Below, in pieces: positions 9,084 through 17,802 of a DNA stretch of 64,000 nt; positions within the stretch are counted from its first letter, which is position 1; each line of letters starts with the position of its first letter. Source of the DNA: Streptomyces caatingaensis (GTDB lineage Bacteria > Actinomycetota > Actinomycetes > Streptomycetales > Streptomycetaceae); contig NZ_LFXA01000008.1 in the NCBI RefSeq assembly GCF_001187435.1, forward strand, positions 62,001 through 126,000, read 5' to 3'. The position numbers were made by a program, and so were the translations under genes. The notes beneath the pieces are model-generated. The model was not told the origin of the DNA and made no database searches. It saw nothing but the letters and a program-made list of their open reading frames with translations.

Positions 9084-10448
9084 GTGAACCCCTTCTACGG
9101 CGAAGCCGACCCCGCCTCGGACATGACGGTCGAGCCCCCGCGGCACCGCCTCCCCGACCGCCCCATGCCGCCCCATGCCGCCTACCAGTACGTCCACGAC
9201 GAGCTGATGCTGGACGGGAACTCCCGGCTCAACCTGGCCACCTTCGTCACCACCTGGATGGAGCCCCAGGCCACCACCCTGATGACGGAGTGCCGGGACA
9301 AGAACATGATCGACAAGGACGAGTACCCGCGCACGGCCGAGCTGGAGCGGCGCTGCGTGGCGATGCTCGCCGACCTGTGGAACGCCCCGGACCCGGCCGG
9401 CACGATCGGCTGCTCGACCACCGGATCGAGCGAGGCGTGCATGCTCGCCGGCATGGCGCTCAAGCGCCGCTGGGCGCGCGCGAACAAGGACCGCTACCCC
9501 TCCCGCGACGCCCGCCCCAACCTCGTGATGGGGACCAACGTCCAGGTCTGCTGGGAGAAGTTCTGCACCTTCTGGGAGGTGGAGGCGCGCCAAGTGCCCA
9601 TGGAGGGCGAGCGGTTCCACCTCGACCCCACCGCCGCCGCGGAGCTCTGCGACGAGAACACGATCGGCGTCGTCACCGTCCTGGGCTCGACCTTCGACGG
9701 GTCGTACGAGCCGGTGGCCGAGGTCTGCGCCGCGCTGGACGCGCTCCAGGAGCGGACGGGGCTGGACGTGCCGGTCCACGTGGACGGCGCCTCCGGGGCG
9801 ATGGTCGCGCCCTTCCTCGACGAGGAGCTGGTCTGGGACTTCCGGCTGCCGCGGGTGGCGTCCATCAACACCTCGGGCCACAAGTACGGGCTGGTCTACC
9901 CGGGCGTCGGCTGGGCGCTGTGGCGCGACCCGGCCGCGCTCCCCGAGGAGTTGGTGTTCCGGGTGAACTACCTCGGCGGCGACATGCCGACCTTCGCGCT
10001 CAACTTCTCGCGCCCGGGCGCCCAAGTGGCCGCCCAGTACTACACGTTCCTGCGGCTGGGCCGCGAGGGCTACCGCGTGGTGCAGCGGACGGCCCGCGAC
10101 GTGGCGCGCTCCCTGGCCGGACGCATCGGCGCGCTCGGCGGCTTCCGGCTGCTGACGCGCGGCGACGAGCTGCCGGTGTTCGCCTTCACGACGGCGGACG
10201 ACGTGAAGGAGTTCGACGTCTTCGACGTGTCGCGCCGGCTGCGGGAGCGCGGCTGGCTCGTCCCCGCGTACAGCTTCCCGCCCAACCGGGAGGACCTGTC
10301 GGTCCTGCGGATCGTGTGCCGGAACGGGTTCTCGATGGACCTGGCCGACCTGTTCCTGGAGGACCTGAACGCCCTGCTGCCGGAGCTGCGCCGGCAGACG
10401 TGCCCGCTGGGCCGTCCGGAGGAGGTCGCGACGGCGTTCCACCACTGA
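9084..10448 (+). CDS. gadB: glutamate decarboxylase (PLP-dependent)
   Basis: The enzyme turns glutamate into GABA and CO2, using a proton, often for acid resistance. The protein has the PLP-binding lysine in SGHKYG (Lys267 from this start), HVDGASG, and the GCSTTGSSEACMLAGM cofactor loop. The GTG at 9084 starts VNPFYGEADP. However, the family N-terminus MPLHKG is present at 9034 in a different frame that stops at the TGA overlapping this GTG. One missing base in the C-rich stretch 9055-9080 would join the two, so the listed start is probably an artefact of a frameshift. It is convergent with the PadR gene, 13 bases away. Confidence 0.9.
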   Translation: MNPFYGEADPASDMTVEPPRHRLPDRPMPPHAAYQYVHDELMLDGNSRLNLATFVTTWMEPQATTLMTECRDKNMIDKDEYPRTAELERRCVAMLADLWNAPDPAGTIGCSTTGSSEACMLAGMALKRRWARANKDRYPSRDARPNLVMGTNVQVCWEKFCTFWEVEARQVPMEGERFHLDPTAAAELCDENTIGVVTVLGSTFDGSYEPVAEVCAALDALQERTGLDVPVHVDGASGAMVAPFLDEELVWDFRLPRVASINTSGHKYGLVYPGVGWALWRDPAALPEELVFRVNYLGGDMPTFALNFSRPGAQVAAQYYTFLRLGREGYRVVQRTARDVARSLAGRIGALGGFRLLTRGDELPVFAFTTADDVKEFDVFDVSRRLRERGWLVPAYSFPPNREDLSVLRIVCRNGFSMDLADLFLEDLNALLPELRRQTCPLGRPEEVATAFHH

Positions 10449-10461
10449 GCGCGACGGGGGG

Positions 10462-11058
10462 TCAGCCCGGGGCGGAAGGGTTCAGCCCCTCCCACGGATC
10501 CCCCTCGTCCGCCATCACGTACGCCCCGCCCTCCAGCCGCTCGATCAGCCCGCGGGCCCAACGCTCCTCCGCCTCGGCCCGGTTGAGCCAGACGCCGGAG
10601 ATCTCCCCGATGTGCCCCCAGTCCTCCCCGGCGCCGGGCGTCCACTCGCGGCCGATCTCCTCGCGCCACTCCTCCAGCGCCCGCACCCGCCGCCGCAGCA
10701 GCGCGACGGCCTCGTCCCGCGGCAGGTCGACGAGGAAGCCGACGGCCGCCGTCAGCAGGTCGAGGCGCTGGACGGGGACGGCGAGCGCGTCGCGCAGCAG
10801 CCGCAGGAACTCGGCCTCGCCCTCCGCCGTCAGCTCGTACTCCGTGCGCGGCGGCCCGCCCGCCTCGCTGGGCGCGGTGTCGTGGGCGACCAGCAGCCCC
10901 TGCCCGGCCATGGCCTTCAGCGCGTGGTAGATCGATCCGGGCTTGGCGTTGGACCACCGCGCCGCGCCCCAGAACTCCAGGTCGTTGCGCACCTGGTAGC
11001 CGTGGGCGCGCCCGTGCTGGCGCACCGCGCCCAGCACCAGCAGCCGGATCGCGGACAT
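10462..11058 (-). CDS. PadR family transcriptional regulator
   Basis: A 198-residue protein with an N-terminal winged helix (MSAIRLLVLGAVRQHGRAHGYQVRNDLE, then GSIYHALKAMAGQGLL) and a C-terminal helical dimerisation region, which is the PadR/Vir arrangement. Members repress genes for small-molecule stress or efflux and often their own. It lies 34 bases downstream of the DinB gene on the same strand, so the two are probably one transcript. Confidence 0.87.
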   Translation of the reverse strand: MSAIRLLVLGAVRQHGRAHGYQVRNDLEFWGAARWSNAKPGSIYHALKAMAGQGLLVAHDTAPSEAGGPPRTEYELTAEGEAEFLRLLRDALAVPVQRLDLLTAAVGFLVDLPRDEAVALLRRRVRALEEWREEIGREWTPGAGEDWGHIGEISGVWLNRAEAEERWARGLIERLEGGAYVMADEGDPWEGLNPSAPG

Positions 11059-11092
11059 CGTCCTCCCTCGCCGTTCGAACCTCGGCCCCAGC

Positions 11093-11620
11093 CTAGGCGC
11101 CGGCGTCCTCCACCAGCTCGAAGGCCGTCTTCCCGTCGATCGTCTCGCGGATGATGTCGGCGTGGCCCGCGTGCCGGGCGATCTCCTCGATGAGGTGGAG
11201 CAGCAGCCAGCGCGTGGACACGCGGGTGTCCTTGGGGAACCAGGGGGCCGGCGGCAGGGCGAAGACCTGCTCGATCGGCACCGAGCGCACGTACCGCTCG
11301 GTCTCGGCCGCGACCTCGTCCCAGCGGGCGAGGAGGGCGGGCACGGTCTCCTCGGGGTGCCACGCCTTCTCGAAGCGCGCGATCGCCTCCTCCCGGGGGA
11401 GGTCGTGGCCCTGCGCGCGCTGCACCCAGCCGCGCTCGACGTCGATCACATGCCCGAGCAGCCCGGCGAGGGACATCTCGCTGGCGCTCGGCCGGGACGC
11501 CGCCTGCTCCTCGGTCAGCCCGTGCAGGGCCCGGCGGACGCCGCCGCGCTGGGCCTCCAGGAAGGCGAGCAGGGTGCCGAGCTCGTCGCCGGTGTTGTTC
11601 TCGATCACAAGGGTGGGCAT
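11093..11620 (-). CDS. DinB/DUF664 family protein
   Basis: A 175-residue protein of the DinB four-helix-bundle superfamily (DUF664 type, thiol- or metal-dependent). Visible features are the metal-ligand-type GHVIDVERGW helix and the HLIEEIARHAGHADIIRE helix, whose histidines would coordinate a metal. The start MPTLVIENN is chosen over an upstream ATG. Relatives include mycothiol-dependent enzymes, but no specific substrate can be named. It is probably the first gene of an operon with the PadR regulator. Confidence 0.82.
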   Translation of the reverse strand: MPTLVIENNTGDELGTLLAFLEAQRGGVRRALHGLTEEQAASRPSASEMSLAGLLGHVIDVERGWVQRAQGHDLPREEAIARFEKAWHPEETVPALLARWDEVAAETERYVRSVPIEQVFALPPAPWFPKDTRVSTRWLLLHLIEEIARHAGHADIIRETIDGKTAFELVEDAGA

Positions 11621-11727
11621 GGGGTCCCGCCGCCTCTCCGTCGTCACGTGCTGACGGATCAACAGTAGGACCCCACTGGGACAGTACGCGTCCTAAATAA
11701 ACGGCGACGGCCGGGCGGGGCGCGGGC

Positions 11728-13194
11728 TCAGAACGGGAATCTGCTCCGCCCGTGCTGGATCGAGATCCACTTCGTCGTGGTGAACGCCTCCACCATCGCG
11801 TCCCCGTTCAGCCGCCCCACCCCCGAGTGCTTCTCGCCGCCGAACGGCACGATCGCCTCGTCGTGCACGGTGCCGTCGTTGACGTGGATCATCCCGGTGT
11901 CCACGCGCTTGGCGAAGCGGACGCCCCGCTCGACGTCCCCGGTGTGGACGGCGCCGCTCAGCCCGTACGGCGTGGCGTTGGCGAGCCGCAGCGCCTCCTC
12001 CTCGCCGTCGAACGGGATGATCAGGGCGACCGGCCCGAAGATCTCCTGCCCGAGTATCGGGGCGTCCTCCGCCAGCCCGGTCAGGACGGACGGCTCGACC
12101 AGCGTGCCGGTGGTCCGGCCGCGCACGAGCGCGGTGGCGCCGCCCTGCACGGTCTGTTCCACGAGGGACGTGATCGCCTCGGCCTGACCGGAGTTGATGA
12201 GCGGGCCGATGTGGGTCGCGGGGTCGCCGGGATCCCCGGTCTTGAGCGACTTCACCTTGGCCACGAACTTCTCGGTGAACTCCCGTTCCACGGACCGGTC
12301 CACGAGGATCCGGTTGGCGGCCATGCACACCTGGCCCTGGTGGACGAAGCGGCTGAACACCGCCGCGTCCACGGCGTAGTCGACGTCCGCGTCGTCCAGG
12401 ACGATCAGGGCGCTGTTGCCGCCGAGTTCGAGGATGACCCTCTTGAAGTGCGAGGCGCCGACGGTCGCGACGTGCCGGCCGACCTTGTCGGAACCGGTGA
12501 AGGAGAGGACCTTGGGGACGGGGTGCTCGATGAGCGCGTCGCCGATCTCGGCGATGTCGGTGACGACGACGTTCAGCACCCCGGGCGGCAGCCCCGCGTC
12601 CTCGAAGACCTTGGCCACGAGGCCGCCGCCGCACACCGGGGTGTTCTGGTGCGGCTTGAGCACCACCGCGTTGCCCAGCGCGACCGCGGGCGCCACCGAC
12701 TTCACCGACAGCAGGAACGGGAAGTTGAACGGGCTGACCACGCCGACGACCCCGACGGGCACGCGGTAGAGCCGGTTCTCCTTGGTGTCGTCCGGCGAGG
12801 GCAGGATGCGCCCCTCCGCGCGCAGCGCGAGCTGCACGGCCTCGCGCAGGAACTCCCGCACCAGGCTCAGTTCGAACGCCGCCTTGACGGCGGTCCCCCC
12901 GCACTCCGCCATGATCAGCGAGGCCAGCTCGGCCTCGTGCTCGTCCACGATCCGCAGCGCCCGTTCGAAGACGAGCCGGCGGGTGTACGGATTGGTCTCG
13001 GCCCACGACCGCTGGGCCCGCTCGGCGGCGCGGTACGCCTCGTCGATCTCGGCCACGCCCGCCACGGTGATCGACGCGAGCTTCTCCCCGTCGTACGGGT
13101 TGAAGTCGACGATGTCCCATGAGCCCGTACCGGACCGCCATCGGCCGTCGATGTACTGCTGCGCGAGATCCGTGAACGCGGAGGAGTAGGACAT
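11728..13194 (-). CDS. aldehyde dehydrogenase family protein
   Basis: An NAD(P)-dependent aldehyde dehydrogenase of 488 residues, normal for the family. It shows SPFNFPF (about 154-160), the general-base glutamate Glu256 in ELGGN, and the catalytic cysteine Cys290 in GQVCMAANR, followed by EIFGPV and PFGGEKHSG. The pattern is closest to the benzaldehyde/vanillin/salicylaldehyde dehydrogenase branch, so aromatic aldehydes are a reasonable guess but unproven. No partner gene adjoins it; the XRE regulator upstream on the same strand ends 82 bases before it. Confidence 0.9.
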   Translation of the reverse strand: MSYSSAFTDLAQQYIDGRWRSGTGSWDIVDFNPYDGEKLASITVAGVAEIDEAYRAAERAQRSWAETNPYTRRLVFERALRIVDEHEAELASLIMAECGGTAVKAAFELSLVREFLREAVQLALRAEGRILPSPDDTKENRLYRVPVGVVGVVSPFNFPFLLSVKSVAPAVALGNAVVLKPHQNTPVCGGGLVAKVFEDAGLPPGVLNVVVTDIAEIGDALIEHPVPKVLSFTGSDKVGRHVATVGASHFKRVILELGGNSALIVLDDADVDYAVDAAVFSRFVHQGQVCMAANRILVDRSVEREFTEKFVAKVKSLKTGDPGDPATHIGPLINSGQAEAITSLVEQTVQGGATALVRGRTTGTLVEPSVLTGLAEDAPILGQEIFGPVALIIPFDGEEEALRLANATPYGLSGAVHTGDVERGVRFAKRVDTGMIHVNDGTVHDEAIVPFGGEKHSGVGRLNGDAMVEAFTTTKWISIQHGRSRFPF

Positions 13195-13276
13195 TCGCCA
13201 TCCCTGTCTGCCGGAGCGCGGCCCATGGGCGCACGCGGGTTCAGACGTACTGAGTGCCCGTCATCGTACTGATGTA

Positions 13277-14140
13277 TCAGAGGAGTTGGAGCATGCGCCC
13301 GATCAGGTCGCGCGTCCGGGACGGCGAAAGACTGTCGGCCCGCAGCCGGCCCATCACCCCTTCGTACTGGGCGACTTCGTCCGCCTTGTCGAGGTAGAGG
13401 GCGCCGGTGAGCTGCTCCAGGTACACCACGTCCGGAAGATCGGACTCGGGGAAGCGCAGGACGGTGAACGCGCCGCTCTCGCCCGCGTGGCCGCCGTGCC
13501 GGAACGGCATCACCTGGAGCGTGACGTTCGGCTGCTCGGAGATGTCGACGAGGTGCTGGAGCTGCCCGCGCATCACCGTGGCGTCGCCGTACGGACGGTG
13601 CAGCGCGGCCTCGTCGAGGACGGCGTGGAAGTGCGGGGCGCGCTCGGAGAACAGCAGCTTCTGCCGCTCCATGCGCAGCGAGACGCGGCGCTCGATCTCG
13701 TCGGCGTCCGCCCGGGGCTGGCCGCGGACGACGACCGCGTGCGCGTAGCCCTCGGTCTGGAGCAGGCCGTGCACGAACTGCACCTCGTAGATCCCGATGT
13801 GCGACGCGGCCCCCTCCAGGCCCACGTAGGTCTGGAACCAGCTGGGCAGCACGTCGCCGTAACTGTGCCACCAGCCGGCCACGTTGGCCTCCTTGGCGAG
13901 CCCCAGCAGGGCCGCCCGCTCGGACTCGCGCGTGATGCCGTAGAGCGTCAGCAGGTCCTCGACGTCGCGCGTCTTGAAGCTCACCCTGCCGAGCTCCATC
14001 CGGCTGATCTTCGACTCGGACGCACGGATCGAGTAACCGGCCGCTTCCCGCGTGATGCCCCTGGACTCCCGCAGCTTCCTCAGCTGCGACCCCAGGAGTA
14101 TGCGCCGCACCACGGAACCGCTCGACTCGTTCGTGGTCAT
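13277..14140 (-). CDS. XRE-family regulator with DUF5753 domain
   Basis: A 287-residue protein with an N-terminal helix-turn-helix (LRKLRESRGITREAAGYSIRAS, about 20-41) and a C-terminal DUF5753 domain (EVQFVHGLLQTEGYA, then LVDISEQPNVTLQVMPF). Streptomyces encodes dozens of these (WhiJ-like), usually beside a small DUF397 protein and often an ATP-binding protein, and some act in development and antibiotic control. It is divergent from the ATPase at 14456 and near the DUF397 gene at 14992, forming such a module. Confidence 0.9.
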   Translation of the reverse strand: MTTNESSGSVVRRILLGSQLRKLRESRGITREAAGYSIRASESKISRMELGRVSFKTRDVEDLLTLYGITRESERAALLGLAKEANVAGWWHSYGDVLPSWFQTYVGLEGAASHIGIYEVQFVHGLLQTEGYAHAVVVRGQPRADADEIERRVSLRMERQKLLFSERAPHFHAVLDEAALHRPYGDATVMRGQLQHLVDISEQPNVTLQVMPFRHGGHAGESGAFTVLRFPESDLPDVVYLEQLTGALYLDKADEVAQYEGVMGRLRADSLSPSRTRDLIGRMLQLL

Positions 14141-14455
14141 CTCTGCGACCTTCCTTCCGGTCTGGTCCGGCCTGTCTGTCCGCCGTGTCGATCAACCCTT
14201 CCGGGGGCGACCCCCGCGGCCCCCGGCGCCGAAGTCTGCCATCTTTGCGCTCCGTTGAGTGCACGGGCGGTCACGGATATCGGCCAGGACGGGGAGCACT
14301 ACTGAAGGGGGCGTAGGAAGAATTGCTCCCCAATCCCCTTCTGCGCCCCCAAATCCTCCACGTGCACGTGCATCTGCCCTTGCATCCGCCCTGCGCATTG
14401 GGAACCATGGAGCGCGCACGTGCACGTCACGTCCACGATTGCAGGAGTGCCTCGG

Positions 14456-14944
14456 ATGGGTACCGAAGGATCGACCGTGCTCTCCCCCGTCTGGCGGGGG
14501 CTGCCCCGTACGGACTCCTCCGCGGTGTCGAACTCCGCCTCCTGCCCCCTGCCACCGCGCTTCGAGGCCGTCCGCACCGCCCGTCGCTTCACGCGGATCA
14601 CCTTGAACCAGTGGGGAATTCAGCGCGTTTTCGACGATGTGGCGCTGGTCGTCTCCGAGCTGGTGACCAACGCCATGCGCTACGCCGCCCCGGCGGACCC
14701 GCCGGGCGGGGGATACGAGCCGCCCATACGCCTCCACCTGATGCGGTGGACGACCCGGCTGGTGTGCGCGGTGCGCGACCCGAGCGAGGAGAGCCCCGTG
14801 GCCGGCGAGGCGGGCGCCGGCGACGAGCACGGCCGCGGGCTGCTCCTCGTGGAGAACTTCAGCGACGCCTGGGGCTGGCACCCCCTGGTGGGCGCGTTGC
14901 ACGGGAAGGTGGTGTGGGCGCTGTTCCGGCTGCCGCGTGAGTGA
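14456..14944 (+). CDS. ATP-binding protein, anti-sigma-factor (HATPase_c) type
   Basis: A 162-residue single-domain GHKL ATPase. The N-box VVSELVTNAMRYA (Glu and Asn ligands) and the G-box region EHGRGLLLVENFSDAWGW are clear. Such proteins resemble RsbW/SpoIIAB kinases that bind sigma factors, and Streptomyces has many of unknown target. ATG 14456 is preferred because GCAGGAG lies 8 bases upstream; an ATG at 14420 is in frame but lacks a site. It belongs with the divergent XRE regulator and the convergent DUF397 gene. Confidence 0.88.
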   Translation: MGTEGSTVLSPVWRGLPRTDSSAVSNSASCPLPPRFEAVRTARRFTRITLNQWGIQRVFDDVALVVSELVTNAMRYAAPADPPGGGYEPPIRLHLMRWTTRLVCAVRDPSEESPVAGEAGAGDEHGRGLLLVENFSDAWGWHPLVGALHGKVVWALFRLPRE

Positions 14945-14991
14945 CGCCACGGAGGCCGCCCCGCGACGGGGTGGCCACGGAGCGGCGGAGA

Positions 14992-15231
14992 TCACTCCGC
15001 CACGAGGTAGTCGAATTCACCGTCCTTGACCCCCAACAGCATGGCCTCGATCTCCGCGGGGGTGTAAATGAGAGCGGGGCCATCCGGGTGGCGGGAGTTG
15101 CGAACGGCAACCCCGCCACCCGGCAACTTCGCGAACTCCACGCAGGAGCCCTGCGAGTTGGAGTGTCTGCTCTTCCGCCAGACGACACCGTCGATGCCCG
15201 ATGCAGCCATGCCGTTGTGGACGTGTGGCAC
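14992..15231 (-). CDS. DUF397 family small protein
   Basis: A 79-residue member of the DUF397 family, with the diagnostic WRKSRHSNSQGSCVEFA and VRNSRHPDGPALIYTPAE segments. DUF397 proteins pair with XRE/DUF5753 regulators in Streptomyces and appear to modulate them. I chose the GTG at 15231 since GGGAG lies 6 bases upstream; the open frame continues 31 codons further and an internal ATG (15210) is also possible. Confidence 0.88.
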   Translation of the reverse strand: MPHVHNGMAASGIDGVVWRKSRHSNSQGSCVEFAKLPGGGVAVRNSRHPDGPALIYTPAEIEAMLLGVKDGEFDYLVAE

Positions 15232-15355
15232 TGGAGACTCCCGGAACGCCGCAGAGGGGGGGTGCAACTCCTCCGGATCATAGCGGCGGTTCACATGCTC
15301 CGGCACGAGCAGATGCACGTGCACTGACGGTGTTTGCGCTGCTACGGAAGCGGTT

Positions 15356-16234
15356 TCACCGCTTCCGTAGATATCCGATCAGACGCGCGTAGCCGTCGCC
15401 TCCATGGCCGTCGTCGACCGCCTTTCGCACCAACTCCCGGACGAGTTCCGGAAAACCGGCGTCTATACCGCGGAGCTCGCTGGCGTGCACGAGGATGTCC
15501 ATCGTCATCAGATGGAGATCCAGCGGGAAATCCCCGCCCGGAGTCCGCCCGGAATCCACCTGCCGGGCGGCCTCGTCCATGAACGCCCCGACGGTTTTCA
15601 TCCACCGCCCGGCGACTTCCGTGAACGCGGTCGCCGTCACCCCGCCGCCGCCCGGGTCCGCCCGCATCAGCGCCGTGCTGTGCAGCCACCCGGTGAGCGC
15701 GCCCCACATCAGCCCCAGCAGTGCCGTGTCGTACACGGAGGGCAGGCCGTGGTCCTCCCCGACGTGCACGGGGTCGCCGAGGGCGGCCAGGACGGGCCGG
15801 TGGGCCTCGAAGACGGAGACCGGGCCCGCGTGGAGCAGCAGGGCGTCCGGCCGCCCGATGCCGGCGGGCGTCGACATCACGACCCCGTCCAGATAGCCGG
15901 CGACGCCGTGCCGCGCGGCCCACTCCGCCGTCTGCCGCCCGTCCCCCGGCGGGCCGGAGGTCAGGTTGACGACCGTCCGTCCCGCGAGGGCCGCGGCGGC
16001 CGGCTCCAGGACGTCCAGGACGGCGTCGTACGTGGACACGCAGACCACCGCCAGCGGGCTCGCCGCCAGCGCCTCGGCGGCGCTGCCCGCCCTCTCGGCG
16101 CCCCGGGCGGCCGGTGGTTCCGCCTTCGCGGGCGTGCGGTTCCAGACCGTGGTGCGGTGGCCGGCCGCGAGGAAGGCGCCGGCCAGCGCCGAGCCCATCG
16201 CACCCAGCCCGAGCACACTGACCTCTGTCCCCAT
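15356..16234 (-). CDS. imine-reductase-like NAD(P)-dependent oxidoreductase
   Basis: A 292-residue protein with a Rossmann dinucleotide site GLGAMG (9-14), WNRTPAKAE for NADP(H) phosphate recognition, and LDGVVMSTPAGIG, which matches the imine reductase/reductive aminase subgroup of 6-phosphogluconate-dehydrogenase-like enzymes. The C-terminal helical domain is present. It probably reduces a C=N bond or a related group. The ATG at 16234 has AGGGGGG upstream. The flavin monooxygenase gene ends 11 bases before it on the same strand, so the two are very likely co-transcribed and may act on one substrate. Confidence 0.85.
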   Translation of the reverse strand: MGTEVSVLGLGAMGSALAGAFLAAGHRTTVWNRTPAKAEPPAARGAERAGSAAEALAASPLAVVCVSTYDAVLDVLEPAAAALAGRTVVNLTSGPPGDGRQTAEWAARHGVAGYLDGVVMSTPAGIGRPDALLLHAGPVSVFEAHRPVLAALGDPVHVGEDHGLPSVYDTALLGLMWGALTGWLHSTALMRADPGGGGVTATAFTEVAGRWMKTVGAFMDEAARQVDSGRTPGGDFPLDLHLMTMDILVHASELRGIDAGFPELVRELVRKAVDDGHGGDGYARLIGYLRKR

Positions 16235-16245
16235 GGTGTTCCCCC

Positions 16246-17802
16246 CTACTGCTCGACGAGTCGTACGGCCCACCGGTCGAGGTACGCCGTGAGCGCGCGC
16301 CGGTCCTTCGCGCCGGCACGCAGGCCCACGTGTCCGTCGGGGCGCACGAGCAGCAGCGTGCCGTCCGGCAGGGCGTCGGTGCGGATGCGGAGGACGGCGA
16401 GGGGGAGGGCGTAGCGCGCGGTGAGCCGCCGGAGGTCCTCCGTGCCGCCGTCGCCCGTCACGAGCAGGGACCATCGCTGGTAGGACAGCAGCTCGTGCAG
16501 CCGTGCCGGGCCGGTCCCGCCGACGACGGCCCAGTCCGGCACCCGGTCCCCGGGCCGGGGGCCGCCGCCGCCCTTCGGCCGGCGCCCCGCCGACAGCTCA
16601 CTGTCGCGATGGTGCTTCCCGAAGTCGCTGAGCAGCTCGGCGCCGCGGCGGTTGAGGCGCCGGCTGCGCAGGACGTGCGGCAGGAGCACGCGTATCGCCG
16701 CCAAGGTCCGCCGGTCCGGCGGCAGTTCGAGCACGTTGCGCCGCATGTGGCGCATGACGCACTGCGCCGTGTGGCGCTGTTCGGCGTCGTACGTGTCGAG
16801 CAGCGCGTCCGGGCACCAGCCGTGGTGGACGGCGGCCAGCTTCCAGGCGAGGTTGTGGGCGCCGAGCAGGCCGGTGTTGAGGCCGCGGCCGCCGATCGGG
16901 GCCCACAGGTGGGCGCTGTCCCCCAGCAGCAGCGCGGGGCCGCTGCGGAAGCGGCCGGCGATGCGGTCGTGGAAGCGGGCGCGGTTGGCCCAGTGCGGCT
17001 CGGTGGGCCGGAGCCGCACGCCCTCCTCGCCGGTGGCGCGGGAGACGAGCTCCTCCATCTCCTCGGTGGTGGGCGGCTCTTGCCGCTCGGGATCCGGGTC
17101 GGGGCAGAAGGCGAAGAGGCGGAGGGCGCCGCCGGGGACGGGGTCGGCGATGAGGGTGACGCCGTGGTTGATGAAGATGCGGGCGACGTCTGCCCGGTAG
17201 GGGTGCTTCCACTCCGGAACGGCGTTGATCTGCAGGCTCTGGAGATTGGTTCGCCGCTCCCCCCGGAATTCGGCTCCCATGCTCTTCCTGACGAGGCTGT
17301 GCGAGCCCTCCGCCCCCACGACCCACCGGCAGGCGACGGTGGTCGTCCGCCCGTCTGCCGTCCTCAGATCGACCTCGGCCCCCTCCTCCCCCAGCCGCAC
17401 CGCGACGGCTTCCCTTCCCCAGAGCACATCCGGCCCCCACAGCCTCAGGCGTTCCCGCAGGATCGCCTCGATGGCGTCCTGCTCGATCCCCAGCGGCCCG
17501 GGAAAGGCGGTGTCCGCCACGTGCATCTCCTGCGTCCCGACCCGTGTCCCCGCGACGTGGAACTCCCCCCGCGAGAGCGCGAGCCCCTCCCGGACGAACC
17601 CGTCCGCGCACCCCAGGTCCCGCAATGCCTCCAGCGCCCGCTGCCACACCACGCTCGCCCGCGGCTCCTGCCCGCCCCCCGCCCTCCTGTCCACCACGAC
17701 CGCATCCACCCCGTACCGCCGCAGCCCCACCCCCAACGCCATCCCGGTAGGCCCCGCCCCCACCACGACAACGTCCCGAACACCCCGGATCGCCCGCTGC
17801 AT
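16246..17802 (-). CDS. FAD-dependent aromatic-type monooxygenase
   Basis: A 518-residue flavoprotein of the p-hydroxybenzoate-hydroxylase/PheA class. It has the FAD motif GAGPTG (15-20), the VGAEGSHS segment (162-169) and GDSAHLW (294-300) that binds the FAD ribityl group, followed by a C-terminal thioredoxin-like domain (VGLRAGAKD). Such enzymes hydroxylate phenols or polyketides with NAD(P)H and oxygen. The ATG at 17802 has GGGGAGG about 5-7 bases upstream. It is the first gene of a two-gene operon with the imine-reductase-like gene. Confidence 0.87.
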   Translation of the reverse strand: MQRAIRGVRDVVVVGAGPTGMALGVGLRRYGVDAVVVDRRAGGGQEPRASVVWQRALEALRDLGCADGFVREGLALSRGEFHVAGTRVGTQEMHVADTAFPGPLGIEQDAIEAILRERLRLWGPDVLWGREAVAVRLGEEGAEVDLRTADGRTTTVACRWVVGAEGSHSLVRKSMGAEFRGERRTNLQSLQINAVPEWKHPYRADVARIFINHGVTLIADPVPGGALRLFAFCPDPDPERQEPPTTEEMEELVSRATGEEGVRLRPTEPHWANRARFHDRIAGRFRSGPALLLGDSAHLWAPIGGRGLNTGLLGAHNLAWKLAAVHHGWCPDALLDTYDAEQRHTAQCVMRHMRRNVLELPPDRRTLAAIRVLLPHVLRSRRLNRRGAELLSDFGKHHRDSELSAGRRPKGGGGPRPGDRVPDWAVVGGTGPARLHELLSYQRWSLLVTGDGGTEDLRRLTARYALPLAVLRIRTDALPDGTLLLVRPDGHVGLRAGAKDRRALTAYLDRWAVRLVEQ

